DNA from: Crocodylus rhombifer
Lineage: Eukaryota > Chordata > Crocodylia > Crocodylidae
Length of the DNA: 64,000 nt
Direction: 5' to 3'
Assembly (NCBI GenBank): GCA_038503035.1
Contig: JAVSML010000980.1
Span: 69,286-133,285, forward strand
Every line of letters begins with the position of its first letter. Position 1 is the first letter of the stretch. The notes beneath the pieces were generated by a model. It did not search any database and was not told where the DNA came from. It saw only the letters and a program-made list of their open reading frames with translations. This document shows positions 23,938 through 34,934 of this stretch, in pieces. Both the position numbers and the translations under genes were made by a program.

Positions 23938-24267
23938 CTAGCGTGTCTTGTGAGGTCCCGTGTTACCCGGTACCTTCTTTTTACCCCCTTTGTATTTAAA
24001 AAAAAGACTTTTTGTCCGAGTAGCTAGTCCCAGTTCCATTTCCGCCTTGGCCTTCCTGATGGCCCCCCTGCAGCCCGAGCAACCAAGGTATAGTCCTCCC
24101 TGGTGATGGCTCCTCCCTTCCATTGGGTATACAACTCCTTTTTTAGCTAGGAGACGTTCCCGTGTGCTTTTGGTGAGCCATGGGGGCTTTTGTGCCCTCT
24201 TGCCCCCTTTCATCTGTGTTGGGATTACCTCTCTTTGGGCTTGGAGGATTGTTTCCTTAAAGAACAA
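23938..24267 (-). pseudogene. CR1 EN-RT linker remnant
   Basis: Encodes KPPWLTKSTRERLLAKKGVV and RKAKAEMELGLATRTKSLFF, the basic linker between endonuclease and RT in CR1 ORF2. Confidence 0.75.
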
Positions 24268-24395
24268 CCACTCTTCTTGGACACCTGACTCCTCTCCCCT
24301 CCAGGATCTTAGTGCCTCCCCAACTATTCTCCTACCTCACTGAAGTCCGCCCTCCTGAAATCTAGGGCTGTTGCATTGCTGTTGGGGAAAGGGAA

Positions 24396-25074
24396 GTAGG
24401 CATGGCCATCTCTTCCTCCCAGTGGATTTTGGTGGCCCAAGGCTAGAATTTCGTATTAATTCATCTGGTTCCCTAGGACTTGGGCCACAAATTCAGACAC
24501 ATTGGACTATCCTAAAACACTGACTGAAATTGGACAGCAGCATGTGATCAGGTGATTTTTCTACCCCTCCCCCCCTTAAAAATAAGTTTCATTTTCATCC
24601 TCTTTCTCTCTCTTTATATTGTAAAAATGCTTGGAATGTTGGATAGTCTTATTCTTTTACAAATAAGAAGAGAGAAATTAGAAACATTCAGCCTCCCAAA
24701 GGCATTGTGAACATTAAAATATGTGCAATAAAATCATAGCAAGGCTCAAGCCAGAAATATAATTGAATGGTAAACAGAACACAAGAAAATTTGGCATCAT
24801 ATTTATTTGTGTGTTCCTTTGTTGAAGGATCCATCCTTTCACTGCAAGGACACAGCAGTTCTGTGCCTGCCCTTGTGGTCTACCTGCCCATGCTATGTGG
24901 TACATGCTGCATGCATTACTGTCTGGGACCAAATTTAAAATTGCAAACATGTTTTGTGCCACATTCAGTGAATTTTTCATATGGGTATTGTTTGTTTTTC
25001 CTATACTGATAGGAAATATGCTCAAAGCCAGTGGGAACTCTTCCATATTCTGTATTTTGCTTAAATGTAGCCTA
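24396..25074. other. unassigned intron 2 sequence
   Basis: No coding or repeat family recognised after the CR1 5' truncation point. Confidence 0.5.
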
Positions 25075-25128
25075 TCTAGGGAATCAAATCACTAGCCATT
25101 CAGTAACCCCCTGAGCTAGCTGTGCATG
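25075..25128 (-). mobile_element. possible tRNA-derived SINE head
   Basis: Minus strand reads TAGCTCAGGGGGTTACTG, then TGATTTGATTCCCT, resembling A and B boxes about 30 bp apart. Too short and diverged for a tRNA gene. Confidence 0.35.
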
Positions 25129-26192
25129 CTTCAAAGTAGCATTGTAATCCCTCTGGACATTGAATGTTTTTATTTATGGAATGGTTCTGTTTTGTTTTTG
25201 TTTTTTCTTACAACTGGAAAGTGGAAATCTAGGATCTAGGACTGAATTCAGTAGTGTTTATACAGCATGGAGCGCTTGATAGCTGTAGTTTAATGAACAA
25301 AATGTTTGGCCTGAAGAACAAAGAGTAGTAGAAAATGTGTGTAGCTAAGATACTTTAAGCCTATATCTCCTAAGCACTTAGTTCATGTTATTGTTAAAGA
25401 GCATTGCACAATATGCTAACTTTATTCACAGAGTGCCTATCTGTAGGAACAAGGTGCAAGGTTATTTTGGTATAACCTGTATTTTCTTGAAACTTGGCTT
25501 ACTTATACAATAGGGAAAGACCAAGTTGTAACAGTAGCTTTTTCTTTTCTTGCCCTGTACATTTACATTCTTTGATGCACATCTGTAGTCTGCACTGACC
25601 AAGAACAATCCTTCTTCCAATTTTTACTTTTTCAGCTAGGCTTTTGCAATATCTCAGGAATCAAAGTTTAGACAAATGTTTTCCAACTCATTTCTCTTCT
25701 ACCCCACCCTTCCACCTTCCTCCTCATTCCAGTTATTTTACTATAAGGTAGTATGTATACTAATATCACACACACCAATCCTAGCTTCAAAATGTGGGTA
25801 GTACCTTAGCAGCCTAATATCCCACCCTGCCTACTTCCCATCAATTATGGTTGAGTGGGTAGGGGGTGGTGATTGCTTGTCTCTGGGTGTGAAGATTTCC
25901 TCTTGCAAATGGATGTTTGCAGGGAGTACATAATACAGCTGAATGGTTCTATGCTCTGATGTTTATATGGCTGAGAAAATGGTTAAGCCATTATTATACT
26001 AGGACTAAGAGTGTCCAGACTCAATTAATGAGGGTGGTGATAGGCTGGCAGGAAATTTTCCAGCAACGTAATTTTTGGACTAGCATTTCTTCTAGGTCTC
26101 AAAGTCTGGAAATCTAAGGCTGGGCTTTCAGCATCCAAAGCTTCAAGGCGATCTCCCATCATGCTCTGCAGGCACCCCAGGCTTTGAGATTT
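25129..26192. other. unassigned AT-rich intron 2 sequence
   Basis: No exon or repeat family recognised. Confidence 0.5.
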
Positions 26193-26200
26193 ATCTAGAG

Positions 26201-26386
26201 CAGGAGTGGGCAAAATGAGGCCCGAGGGCCAGATGCGGCCCACCAGGCCATTTTATTTGGCCTGCAGGGCCCCTAAAAAATTTAGAAAATTAATATTTAT
26301 CTGCCCTGGGCTGCCTGTCATGCCCCCCTCAATGGCCTGCCAAAACTCAGCAAGTGGCCCTCTGCCCAAAATAATTGCCCGCCCCG
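26201..26386. mobile_element. hAT MITE, internally deleted form (family B)
   Basis: 186-bp element flanked by ATCTAGAG (26193-26200) and ATCAAGAG (26387-26394), an 8-bp TSD with one mismatch. The left end CAGGAGTGGGCAA and the inverted right end CGGGGCGGGCAA are hAT-like TIRs. Both halves match the two ends of the 1.54-kb element at 39865-41403 (GAAAATTAATATTTATCTGCC; GCCAAAACTCAGCAAG; TCTGCCCAAAATAATTGC), so this is a deletion derivative. Confidence 0.85.
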
Positions 26387-26394
26387 ATCAAGAG

Positions 26395-27490
26395 TCAGAC
26401 ACTCTGGAAGTTCCAGCAGCTGCTGCATGTAATTGGCATGACTGATAGTTTTATTACTGTTATTCAGAAGTGAAGTTGACAGTAAACACATCACTTTCAC
26501 TGTTCCTAGCTTTATTGGGGAGCATATTTCCTTCCAGAAACATCATGCATAGTTGTTTTATAAAACACCATATTTGGAATTTCTACCTCAGAGGAAACCA
26601 CAAACAAAATTGTTTTGTTCCAATTGTGTTTCCAAGATGGGATTGTGATGTGGTACTTTGGAACCTGTTCTGTATATTTGTTTAAAAGCACATTTTGATT
26701 GTGGAAATGTTTCAGTATGTCACTGATGTTACAACTGGCATGTTTAAAAAGGTGTGCTTTTCTAAATCCAGTTTCATAGTGGATGACTTGCATGGTACAG
26801 GCCATAATGTTTTTACCAAGTGAACTCTTTTCTGGGCATGTTTTGGGTAGTGGAGAGAAATTTCTTTGTGGATGAGAGAGTCTGATATCATCTGTGTACT
26901 CCTACTGAATAGGATTCTTATAGAAAATAATGTCTCAGCACTTAATTTAATAGGTAGCGTGGGAGCTACAAAACAATTATTTTCTTCCTTGGCTTGTTAG
27001 TATTTTGTGGAGAGTTTATTAAACTGAGGCAGTTAGTCTGGCCAATGAGAAGCGGTCCTTTTTGAAGCTACTGCAACTACATCCAGCAAGAATTGTATGT
27101 CCAGTCAGAAATAGCTAAATTGCATAGTCAAATTTCTACTTGAAAGATGTCAAAATTCCCCTTTTAGCTTGAGAGGAAATAATTTTTTCCATTGAGTCTC
27201 AAAGCAGTCTCTTGGATTAAAGCCCAAATGGTTTGTATTTTGGCAGGGAATGTTTTTATGGAAGGGAATAAAATCTTTGTTAAGGTCATGGACAAACATT
27301 CCCTTGGAGCACTTTCCAAAGGGAGGGGCAAAGTCCGTAGTAATGCGAATGTAGCAAACCCACTCCAAATTTAAACCTGCTTTTATACAGGGTTAAAGTG
27401 AGGTGATTTAGTTTACTTGTATCCCTATAGGCTTGTAAGAGTTGGAGTGTAACAGTTGTATCAAATCTGCTTGAAATAACATTAGTTTCT
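26395..27490. other. unassigned AT-rich intron 2 sequence
   Basis: No exon or repeat family recognised. Confidence 0.5.
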
Positions 27491-27569
27491 TTTAAAAACA
27501 GGGCTGTCCAACTGGTGGCCTGTGGGCTGCACATGTCCCCTGAAGGGTTGGCATACAGCCTATTGTGTA

Positions 27570-28119
27570 CCGGCAGTCCTTGACTTGCAACATTTCAAGT
27601 TACCTTTTGCACTTACAATGTTTATAAATTGACATCCTGTTTCAACTTTATAATGTCAGTTTAGACTTTAAAACGCTTGATCCAATGTGATGCCAGCCAG
27701 TGAACACATTCACTGCATCTCCCATCTCCCTGGAAAACATGTGCAACCTTCCTTAGACGCTTTCTTTAAGACGGGAGACAAGACTCCAGAAAAACCTGCA
27801 GCCAAGACTCCTGAGAAGACTCCAGTCAAGAACCCTTCAAAAAGTCCAGCAGAGTCACATCAAAGAAGTCCTTCCAAATCAGTGTAATTGCTAATTACAA
27901 TATAAATACATAAATGTAGCTATATTACTCATCTAGAATTGATTGACTACAAAATTATGCATTATTTTTGGTGAAAATAGGGTATCGGGCTTTGGGTCAG
28001 GAACCAATCCCCCATTTATAACATTGTTTCCTATGGGAAAATTGGTTCCGAGTTGCAACATTTCTACTTAAGACATGGTTTTCAGGAACCAATTGTGTCA
28101 TAAGTCTGAGGAGTGCCCG
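27570..28119. mobile_element. Tigger/pogo-like DNA transposon, non-autonomous
   Basis: TIRs CCGGCAGTCCTTGACTTGC and (inverted) CGGGCACTCCTCAGACTTAT are flanked on both sides by TA (27568-27569 and 28120-28121), the target duplication of the Tc1/mariner/pogo superfamily. Subterminal GGAACCAATC-type sequences also fit Tigger elements. Nested within the hAT-type element at 27499-28828. Confidence 0.75.
27687..27887 (+). pseudogene. TPEK-rich ORF remnant in Tigger-like element
   Basis: The 66-codon frame ends with a lysine/proline tail: QPSLDAFFKTGDKTPEKPAA followed by KTPEKTPVKNPSKSP. The basic TPEK/SPSK repeats look like a disordered linker, as found between DNA-binding and catalytic parts of pogo-type transposases or in nuclear proteins. 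No helix-turn-helix or DDE motif is visible. A relic of the element's own protein is the simplest reading; function unknown. Confidence 0.45.
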
Positions 28120-28828
28120 TACTGAGTGGCTGTATGTTATGTTTTGCACTGTATCTGTATAGAATGCTGCCTGAACTGCATTACCTTGTGTTGCTGTTCT
28201 GCTTTTATCATATAGTGTTAGGGAGTTGTTAGTTGCTGACAATAAAGATGGCTCCCCAGTTCCTCCCAGCGTGATATTACGGGGACAAGAACCCTACAGA
28301 TACATAAAACAGTCCATGGGCTCCCAGCACAGCCACTATTACCTCTTTCCACTATTGCTTCTGCCACAGCAGCCAGGTTGTTTAGACTGCTCTGTGTCTC
28401 TGGTTTCTGCTTCCTACAATGCTCCTTGGGGTGGGGCAGCAGAGTGGGATTGAGTCAAGGCTGCACATGTGTTGCGGGGGCAGAGTGCCCATACAGGTCA
28501 TATGGTGGTGGGGGGAGCCAGGCTGTTCATGCTGCACATGAGAAAAAACAGAAACTGGGCTACCTTACTGCAGATGGGCACATGGCTGGGGTGTAAGTGG
28601 GTGTTGTGTATAGTGGGGAGAAGCTCAGCTGCCTGTCATGTGGTGGGATGGAGCTGCACATGCAGTGGGCATGCGCAGCTGGGAGGAGTGGAGAGCCAGG
28701 CTGTACATGTGGCTAGAGAGGAACCGGGTAGCTGGACTGCCCACATGGCAGGGTAGAACCCAAGTGGTAGGGTCTTGCTCTGTGGTCCACATGGCATGTG
28801 GCCCATGGCTGTCCAGAAGTTAGCTCTG

Positions 28829-29017
28829 TTTTAAAATACTAGTTTAAAATATAAGAAAGGAACCATATTTTCATTACTTTTTTTAAAAAAATCCTTTTCA
28901 CCCTTCTGTCTTTCCTGATGTCTTTCCCATCTTTGGCATGTAAAAAGGATGAGAAGGCAGATAGATGTCTCAAATTTTTCATGGTTGGTTTTGGTTGAAA
29001 AACACTTTCTTCTTTAA
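28829..29017. other. unassigned AT-rich spacer
   Basis: Sequence between the hAT-type element and the young CR1. The long RT frame begins inside it by chance read-through. Confidence 0.4.
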
Positions 29018-30056
29018 AACATCCCATGATCACCTCTTGGCCAAACTGCCCAGTTGTGGCCTTGGCTCCACCACGATCCGCTGGCTGGGAAATTGGCTTC
29101 GTGGTCGGACCCAGAGGGTTGTGATTGATGGCAGTCACTCATCATGGTGCCCTGTGACCAGTGGGGTCCCTCAAGGCTCTGTCCTGGGACCCATACTGTT
29201 CAACATCTTCATTAACGATGTGGACATTGGAGTCAGGAGTGGACTGGCCAAGTTCGCCGATGACACCAAACTTTGGGGCAAAGCATCCACGCCAGAAGAT
29301 AGGCGGGTGATCCAGGCTGACCTGGACAAGCTCAGCAAATGGGCAGACGAGAACCTCATGGTGTTTAACACCAAAAAATGCAAGGTTCTCCACCTTGGGA
29401 GGAAAAACCTGCAGCACCCTTATAGGCTCGGCAGTGCTACATTGGTTAGCACTACAGAAGAAAAAGACTTGGGGGTCATCATTGACCACAAGATGAACAT
29501 GAGCCTCCAATGCGATGCTGCGGCTAGTAAAGCGACCAAAATGCTGGCGTGCATCCATAGATGCTTCTCGAGCAAATCCCGGGACGTCATTCTCCCCTTG
29601 TACTCAGCCTTGGTGAGGCCGCAGCCGGAGTACTGCGTCCAGTTTTGGGCTCCACAATTCAAAAAGGATGTGGAGAAGCTTGAGAGAGTCCAGAGGAGAG
29701 CCACGCGCATGATCAGAGGTCAGGAAAACAGATCTTACGATGACAGGCTGAGAGCCATGGGACTCTTTAGCCTGGAAAAGGGCAGGCTCAGGGGTGATCT
29801 GATGGCCACCTATAAGTTTATCAGGGGTGACCACCAGGATCTGGGGGAACGTCTGTTCACCAGAGCACCCCAAGGGATGACAAGGTCGAACGGTCACAAA
29901 CTCCTGCAAGACCGTTTCAGGCTGGACACAAGGAAGAATTTCTTTACTGTCCGAGCCCCCAAGGTCTGGAACAGTCTGCCATTGGAGGTGGTTCAAGCAC
30001 CTACATTGAACACCTTCGAGAGTAAATTGGATGCTTATCTTGCTGGGATCCTATGA
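28965..30056 (+). CDS. CR1 reverse transcriptase C-terminal two-thirds, open frame
   Basis: A 363-codon frame. The first about 17 residues come from flanking intron sequence; the CR1 part starts near DHLLAKLPSCGLG. It carries RT block B (SGVPQGSVLGPILFNIFIND), the catalytic FADD motif (LAKFADDTKLWG), the NTKKCKVLHLG segment, the thumb ([20 protein letters not shown]) and the normal ORF2 end (SKLDAYLAGIL). RT copies CR1 RNA at the nicked target. The fingers, block-A aspartate and endonuclease are missing, so it cannot encode an active enzyme. No promoter is visible. It lies sense to SHROOM2 inside the intron. Confidence 0.8.
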   Translation: MSQIFHGWFWLKNTFFFKTSHDHLLAKLPSCGLGSTTIRWLGNWLRGRTQRVVIDGSHSSWCPVTSGVPQGSVLGPILFNIFINDVDIGVRSGLAKFADDTKLWGKASTPEDRRVIQADLDKLSKWADENLMVFNTKKCKVLHLGRKNLQHPYRLGSATLVSTTEEKDLGVIIDHKMNMSLQCDAAASKATKMLACIHRCFSSKSRDVILPLYSALVRPQPEYCVQFWAPQFKKDVEKLERVQRRATRMIRGQENRSYDDRLRAMGLFSLEKGRLRGDLMATYKFIRGDHQDLGERLFTRAPQGMTRSNGHKLLQDRFRLDTRKNFFTVRAPKVWNSLPLEVVQAPTLNTFESKLDAYLAGIL

Positions 30057-30150
30057 CCCCAGCTGACATCCTGCCCTTTGGGCAGGGGGCTGGACTCGAT
30101 GATCTCCCGAGGTCCCTTCCAGCCCTGATGTCTATGAAATCTATGAAACA
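29018..30150 (+). mobile_element. young CR1 LINE, 5' truncated
   Basis: Plus-strand insertion starting within RT block A/B and ending in the 3' UTR (GGGGGCTGGACTCGATGATC) with the terminal direct repeat TCTATGAAATCTATGAAA. The frame is uninterrupted from the truncation point to the ORF2 stop, and the copy is the least decayed in the window. Same subfamily as the copy at 5380-6058. Confidence 0.93.
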
Positions 30151-30346
30151 TTCTAAAACTGATAATTTTTTGGTTGAATAAAACATTGCACTTGAAAACT
30201 TGATAAAACTGTAGTCCTCATTTAGACACAAAAGAAGATTAAATTTGCAATAATTTTCAGTTTCTGAGCCCCTGAATTACCCACTGATTTCAGATAATAA
30301 CATCTTTTTTTATATATGGATTTATAATTAAACCACAATAAATGGT

Positions 30347-30349
<3 letters not shown>

Positions 30350-30396
<47 letters not shown>
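30350..30396. repeat. (AC)n microsatellite
   Basis: An uninterrupted 47-bp AC tract, likely polymorphic. Confidence 0.97.
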
Positions 30397-30398
<2 letters not shown>

Positions 30399-32070
30399 AT
30401 AGTGTTATATATGGCCACTTATTTGCGGCTTAGCTGTGGATCTGAAAACCTCAATTTGAGCCCCATTTTAAAAATGACACTTGAAATTTTGAGTGAACTG
30501 AAAGATTTGTTTTTGCAATTTATGAAGTTACTCGTAAGACTAAGCTTAATAGAAGGATTTAAAATATTCCAGTCTCAGTCTGTTTGAGCAAACAGCACAG
30601 AATATTTTTTTTTTTTTTGCTGGGAGCATTCCTTTCTTCATACTAGGTGCTGTGCTCAGGCTAGCAATGAATAAATCAGTCACTTCAGTCAGCCCAACCG
30701 TCATTCCCATTATTCATGCATTTCTTTCCTCATTTTTTTTTCAAGTTAAATCACTGATTTCAAAATCTTTACTTAATAAACTTTTTTTTAATTTTTTGAA
30801 TTGGCGGAAATGACAGGTTGACATATTAGATAAGACTGGAAGTACTACTTCAGTCACAGAATTACAGACACAAAAGATAATCACGAAGTTCATTTTGGGT
30901 GTTTTTTCTTGCATTTTCTCAAGTCGTATTCAGATTTGTGTTGTGCTACTTCTCTTGAGAGAGTTTCATAGTCGAAATCCTTGAATTCAAACCAAGTTCT
31001 CCCTCTGTTGGAGTATCACCTTTAATTATGTTTTGTTTAATCTCCTAAAAGATGTCTACCATTTCTTTTTATGGAGGGAAAACTATTATTTCTCTCTTTC
31101 TTGATAGATGTTGAAACACGGTGTCTACTTCATATGTGAATTATATTATAATGTCTATGAAATGAAATTGTTTCCCACTCTTAGACCCTATATTTGCTAT
31201 TGCAGGAATGTGCTATACAAAGCTCTCTGTTTATGTGGATAGCTAATAGCCAAGGTGCCAGTAGATGGTGTGCAAAAATGCTGCCAAATTGCTTTGTTTT
31301 ATAGGGCCAGTGACAATTTGCTGTATACTGTAAATGGCTTTCTCTTTATTGCTTTTTATATGCAGCTCTTCGTGCTCACGAAGTTATGCAGATGAACTTG
31401 TTTGTTTAAATCTTTCCCTTGAAGCTAGTGCTTCAGTTTCTTAATTAACTCTGTATTCTTCTTTTCTTTCAGAACCACTTCCAGTTTATTAATGTAATCA
31501 CATGCTAAACCATATCCAGTATTGTAGCTGTGGTTTAAGCTGCTGTATACTGCCTAGTGAAATCTGGGCTGTAAATCCTCATTTTAGGAATCTTGTTATT
31601 TAGGGAACTAAAATTGAATCAACAGTCCCACTGTTTAAAAAAAATTGTGGAGAAGACACAAACCAGTTATTCCACAGTTCCTGTGGCTGCAATTTGGAAG
31701 CCAATATGTAATTAAAAGTATTTTCAATCAATAAAATGGAGTGTTTCACTTCGTATTTCAATATGAAATGGACAGAAACTCCCAGGGATTCAAGTTCTCT
31801 CCCGGGTTTTGTTTCAACTATTCCTATTTTTGTGTATATATTTAGTATGCACAGAAGGACCCCAGCATGCTTCAACTTTGGCTGTGTACAAAAAAACATT
31901 TCTTTACCACCACTAGAAATTATTCCAGCAGAGGGAGCAGTACAAATATTCAGTCTGCAACTGTCCCATCTCCCCTGCTCCTTGTTCCTGAAACTGGAGT
32001 GAATCTGGTCTGGAAAAAACGTGCACTGCTCTAGTCCTCCCATTCTGCGAGGTACTGAAGAAAGCATAAA
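30397..32070. other. unassigned AT-rich intron 2 sequence
   Basis: No exon or repeat family recognised. A pyrimidine tract with CAG near 31460-31481 resembles an acceptor, but no coding frame follows. Confidence 0.5.
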
Positions 32071-32245
32071 TCTCCCTGTCTGCTTCTCACACCAGGGACT
32101 CAGGAATGAGAGGCAGGCAGGGGGCTCTCAGCTCCATTCCCTCTGCTTTGCTCTGGGTGCCAAGAGCCAACTGGAGGGAGCAGGAGGCAAAGTCCCTTGC
32201 CCGCTTTTCACTCCAGGGACTCTGGAATGAGAAGCAGATGGGGAG
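32071..32245. repeat. two-unit tandem duplication, approx. 120-bp period
   Basis: CTGCTTCTCACACCAGGGAC...AATGAGAGGCAGG near 32081 recurs as CCGCTTTTCACTCCAGGGAC...AATGAGAAGCAGA near 32200, with about 85 percent identity over the repeated 45 bp by eye. Flanked by GC-rich sequence. Confidence 0.6.
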
Positions 32246-33206
32246 CAGCTATCATCATCTCCTCCCCTCCTACTCTACTGCAGGGGTGGGAGCAGCTGCC
32301 CCTTGTGCCTTCTTCTGACTGGGGTGATGCTGGTATCTGGAAGGAATGTGAGCCTTTCTCTGTGGTTCCCTCCTTTTGGTCCCTGGGATGGGTTAAGCCA
32401 TGGGAAAGTGTGCGAATGGTCAGTCTCCCAGGAAAACTTCACTCAGGAGTGATTTCTATCTAGTGGTAGTTGCATTATTTTTCTCCCAGAACACCATTTT
32501 TGCACTAGAAGAAAAAGCTGAAACATTTGCACACTGATGGTTTCTATTGGGAGAGTGGTGATTTTTCCTATTAACACCTGAATGCCTGTACATGGCCCTT
32601 TCCAGGAAGGATCACATCTAAAGATATGTCTGCATTACAGAAAGTATCTATACCTGTTACTAACAAAGGTTATCATCATCAGATCAACTTCCATTCACCA
32701 GTAATGCCCACTGTCAGCAATAAGCTTAGGGCAGGGCCTTTTAAGATACGATAACTCATGCTCCAAATCCACTTCTTTTCTGCTTTGTCAACTAGTGCTA
32801 ATTTTACTTGGCATTGTGAAGAAATCACTACATTGATTTAGGTCTCAGTCCTGGAAAGAGTTAATTCACATATACTTCATTTTGAGCACCGAGTAGTTCC
32901 ATTGACTTTCAAGGGGATACTTGGGACTAAAAATAAATATTTGCATATGTGCATGTGAGTTTTTTTAACCAGGTTTTTAAATAAGCCTTAAATTGGATTC
33001 AAACTCATACCTCCTTTTCCCAGTAGCTTTCAGTTTACATTCAGCTTTGTTCTCTGTTTGAAAAACAATTGCATCTTAAGTATAATGTCTGTTAAGAGCC
33101 TGAAAGCTTGTTCATTTAAGTGAGCAAATACTGTGTGTGAGCGCACACCACAGTATCTCTTTCTGTGGCATTATGTAGTCTAGATCTCGCTCCTCTAACA
33201 CTAATG
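32246..33206. other. unassigned intron 2 sequence
   Basis: No exon or repeat family recognised. A phrase near 32625 (ATATGTCTGCATTACAG) hints at a TIR-type fragment but is too short to call. Confidence 0.4.
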
Positions 33207-34264
33207 GGCTATCAACAGACATTCAAAAAGCCTGAGCCTGTATTGATTCAATCGTTGCAGGTTAGTTTAACCTGGACAGGCTGAACCAGTTTGCAAGTGC
33301 ACGGACATTCTCTCTGGACTGAGAAAATGCCAACACATGCCTGCAGTGGCTCAGGCTGGAAGCTAGGGGGTGATAGAGGGGCCTTCCCTTCCCTTTCATA
33401 GTGCTGAGCTGAGGAAGGTATGGCCAGGTCCTGGCAAGACACTCTGATTAGGGAGGGGTTCCCTGCCCCCAAACTGCTCCTGACTGGGTGGGGGGGAGCC
33501 AGCAGGGAGTTGATAACACAGCACTTAGGCTTTTGTTTTCTTGATGGAGTCCTTTGTCATTAGCTCAAGCTCTTCTTAAACAACTTTTTCTGAGGAAGGA
33601 ATGGAGGGACATTACCAGCTGATCTGTTGATTAGCTCTAAAAGTCCTAAGCTGACATTGTCCTGTCTGCTTTTGTTCCATTTTCCACAGCCCAGACTGTA
33701 GCCAGCACATGGTATGCTAGCTAATGCCAAGAGGTGTCTTTAAGGCAGAGGGGAGGCGAGAATCCCTGCTTGAGTGGGAGATTGGGGGGAAGGAAGAAGC
33801 CAAGCAGATGCTGCTGTACTTGCAGTGTCTGCAGTAGTATCAGACTTAACTGACTGGAGTCAAAGTGGCTTATGCAATGTCTGTCCCAGACCCCTTCCTG
33901 GTTTAACTTAAACCAGAGTCCCCCAGCATCCCAGAAGCTTTGCAGCCCGGGGTGGGGCTCTGCTCCACAGCAGGGCTGGCCCCTCCCCTCTGCTCCCTAG
34001 CTGGAGCTGCAGCAGAGACTGCAGGCACAGCAGCGTCTGCCTGGCTTCCCCTGTCTGCCTCCCCAACGGTCACTGCTCAGATAGGCATCCTGCCTGTACT
34101 CCACTCTCCAACTGTAGCCAGCTAGTCTGATAGTATATTCAACCAGGTTTATATCAAACCAGTTTCAATCATTTTCAAACTGGTTTGTGTGTCTGTTCTG
34201 TTACAGGTTTTTAAACCAGTTTCTGATTACTTATACTGGTTTATGTGTAATGTCTGTCTTTAGC
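33207..34264. mobile_element. TIR DNA transposon, non-autonomous
   Basis: The left end GGGCTATCAACAGACATTCA and the inverted right end GGCTAAAGACAGACATTACA are closely matched, 1,058 bp apart. The interior holds several copies of AAACCAGTTT in both orientations, including a perfect 11-bp inverted repeat at 34155-34165 and 34177-34187. No transposase frame, and no clear TSD. Confidence 0.55.
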
Positions 34265-34457
34265 CATGTAGGACATGTACATGGGTTGGGGGGTGCGTGT
34301 GTGTGTGCACACGCAGCGTATGTACAAGGGTATGTATGTGCGTGCACACCCTCTCCACCCAAGACTGCAGCAATGTTTCCTTTAGTTTCAGTTCACCGTG
34401 AAATGGTGAAAACTTATTTACAATACATACTTGGCCTTCAGCAGAGTAAATGAGACT

Positions 34458-34849
34458 AGGGTTACCATGCGGCTGGGTTTTCCCAGACACGTCCTCTTTT
34501 TTGGTCCCCTGTCCTCCTGTCCAGCCAGGATTTTAAAATACAAGCAAATGTCCAGGTTTTTCCTCTGCCTCTGTTTTTCCCTAGCACTTGTGGCTTGGCT
34601 GCTTGGGGCTGGGAGCAGCAGAGGAAGGTGATTGGCTTTTGGGGGATCATGTGCTCTGTGCATGGCCCTGGCAGCTGCTGGCAGGTAAGAAAGATGCAGA
34701 GAGCATGCACATGCACATGTGCAAGTTGAGTGGCAGGGCACAGGCATATCACTGCCCTCCCTTCACAATCATAACCCTGCCCCCTCTCTCTCCCCCCCCT
34801 CCCCCCACAGGTGTCATCTTTTTTGATATTGGAAATATGGTAACCCTGC
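34458..34849. mobile_element. TIR MITE, family A copy 2, with perfect 8-bp TSD
   Basis: The element starts AGGGTTACCAT and ends ATGGTAACCCTGC, flanked by identical ATGAGACT at 34450-34457 and 34850-34857. The 8-bp duplication points to a hAT-type transposase. The 392-bp body is GC-rich and non-coding. Confidence 0.88.
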
Positions 34850-34934
34850 ATGAGACTATATGGAGGACTTGTAGCCCTGTGAAATATTTTCATGATGAGC
34901 AGTGTGTATGGTGGAAATAGCATAACTTTTTGCA

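Larger units (their letters stand above)
22216..24395 (-). mobile_element. CR1 LINE, 5' truncated, 2.2 kb
   Basis: From the 3' tail (TTTCATAGTTTCATAGTTAG) through 3' UTR and most of RT into the EN-RT linker. Successive broken frames keep the colinear order [44 protein letters not shown], then FKFTDDTK. Several frameshifts; inactive. It serves as a useful reference for the order of the interrupted copies. Confidence 0.93.
27499..28828. mobile_element. hAT-type element carrying a nested Tigger-like element
   Basis: The left end CAGGGCTGTCCAACTGG and the inverted right end CAGAGCTAACTTCTGG are flanked by TTTAAAAA (27491-27498) and TTTTAAAA (28829-28836), 7 of 8 identical. The GC-rich interior at 28260-28820 has no transposase. 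About 550 bp of it (27570-28119) is a separate, later insertion. Low-complexity TSDs reduce certainty. Confidence 0.6.

Noticed and set aside
27687..27887. TPEK-rich ORF as a histone H1-like gene
   Set aside because: No globular domain, lies within a Tigger-like TIR element, and ends after 66 codons.
31455..31490. Acceptor-like pyrimidine tract with CAG
   Set aside because: No coding frame or donor follows; likely a chance or cryptic site.
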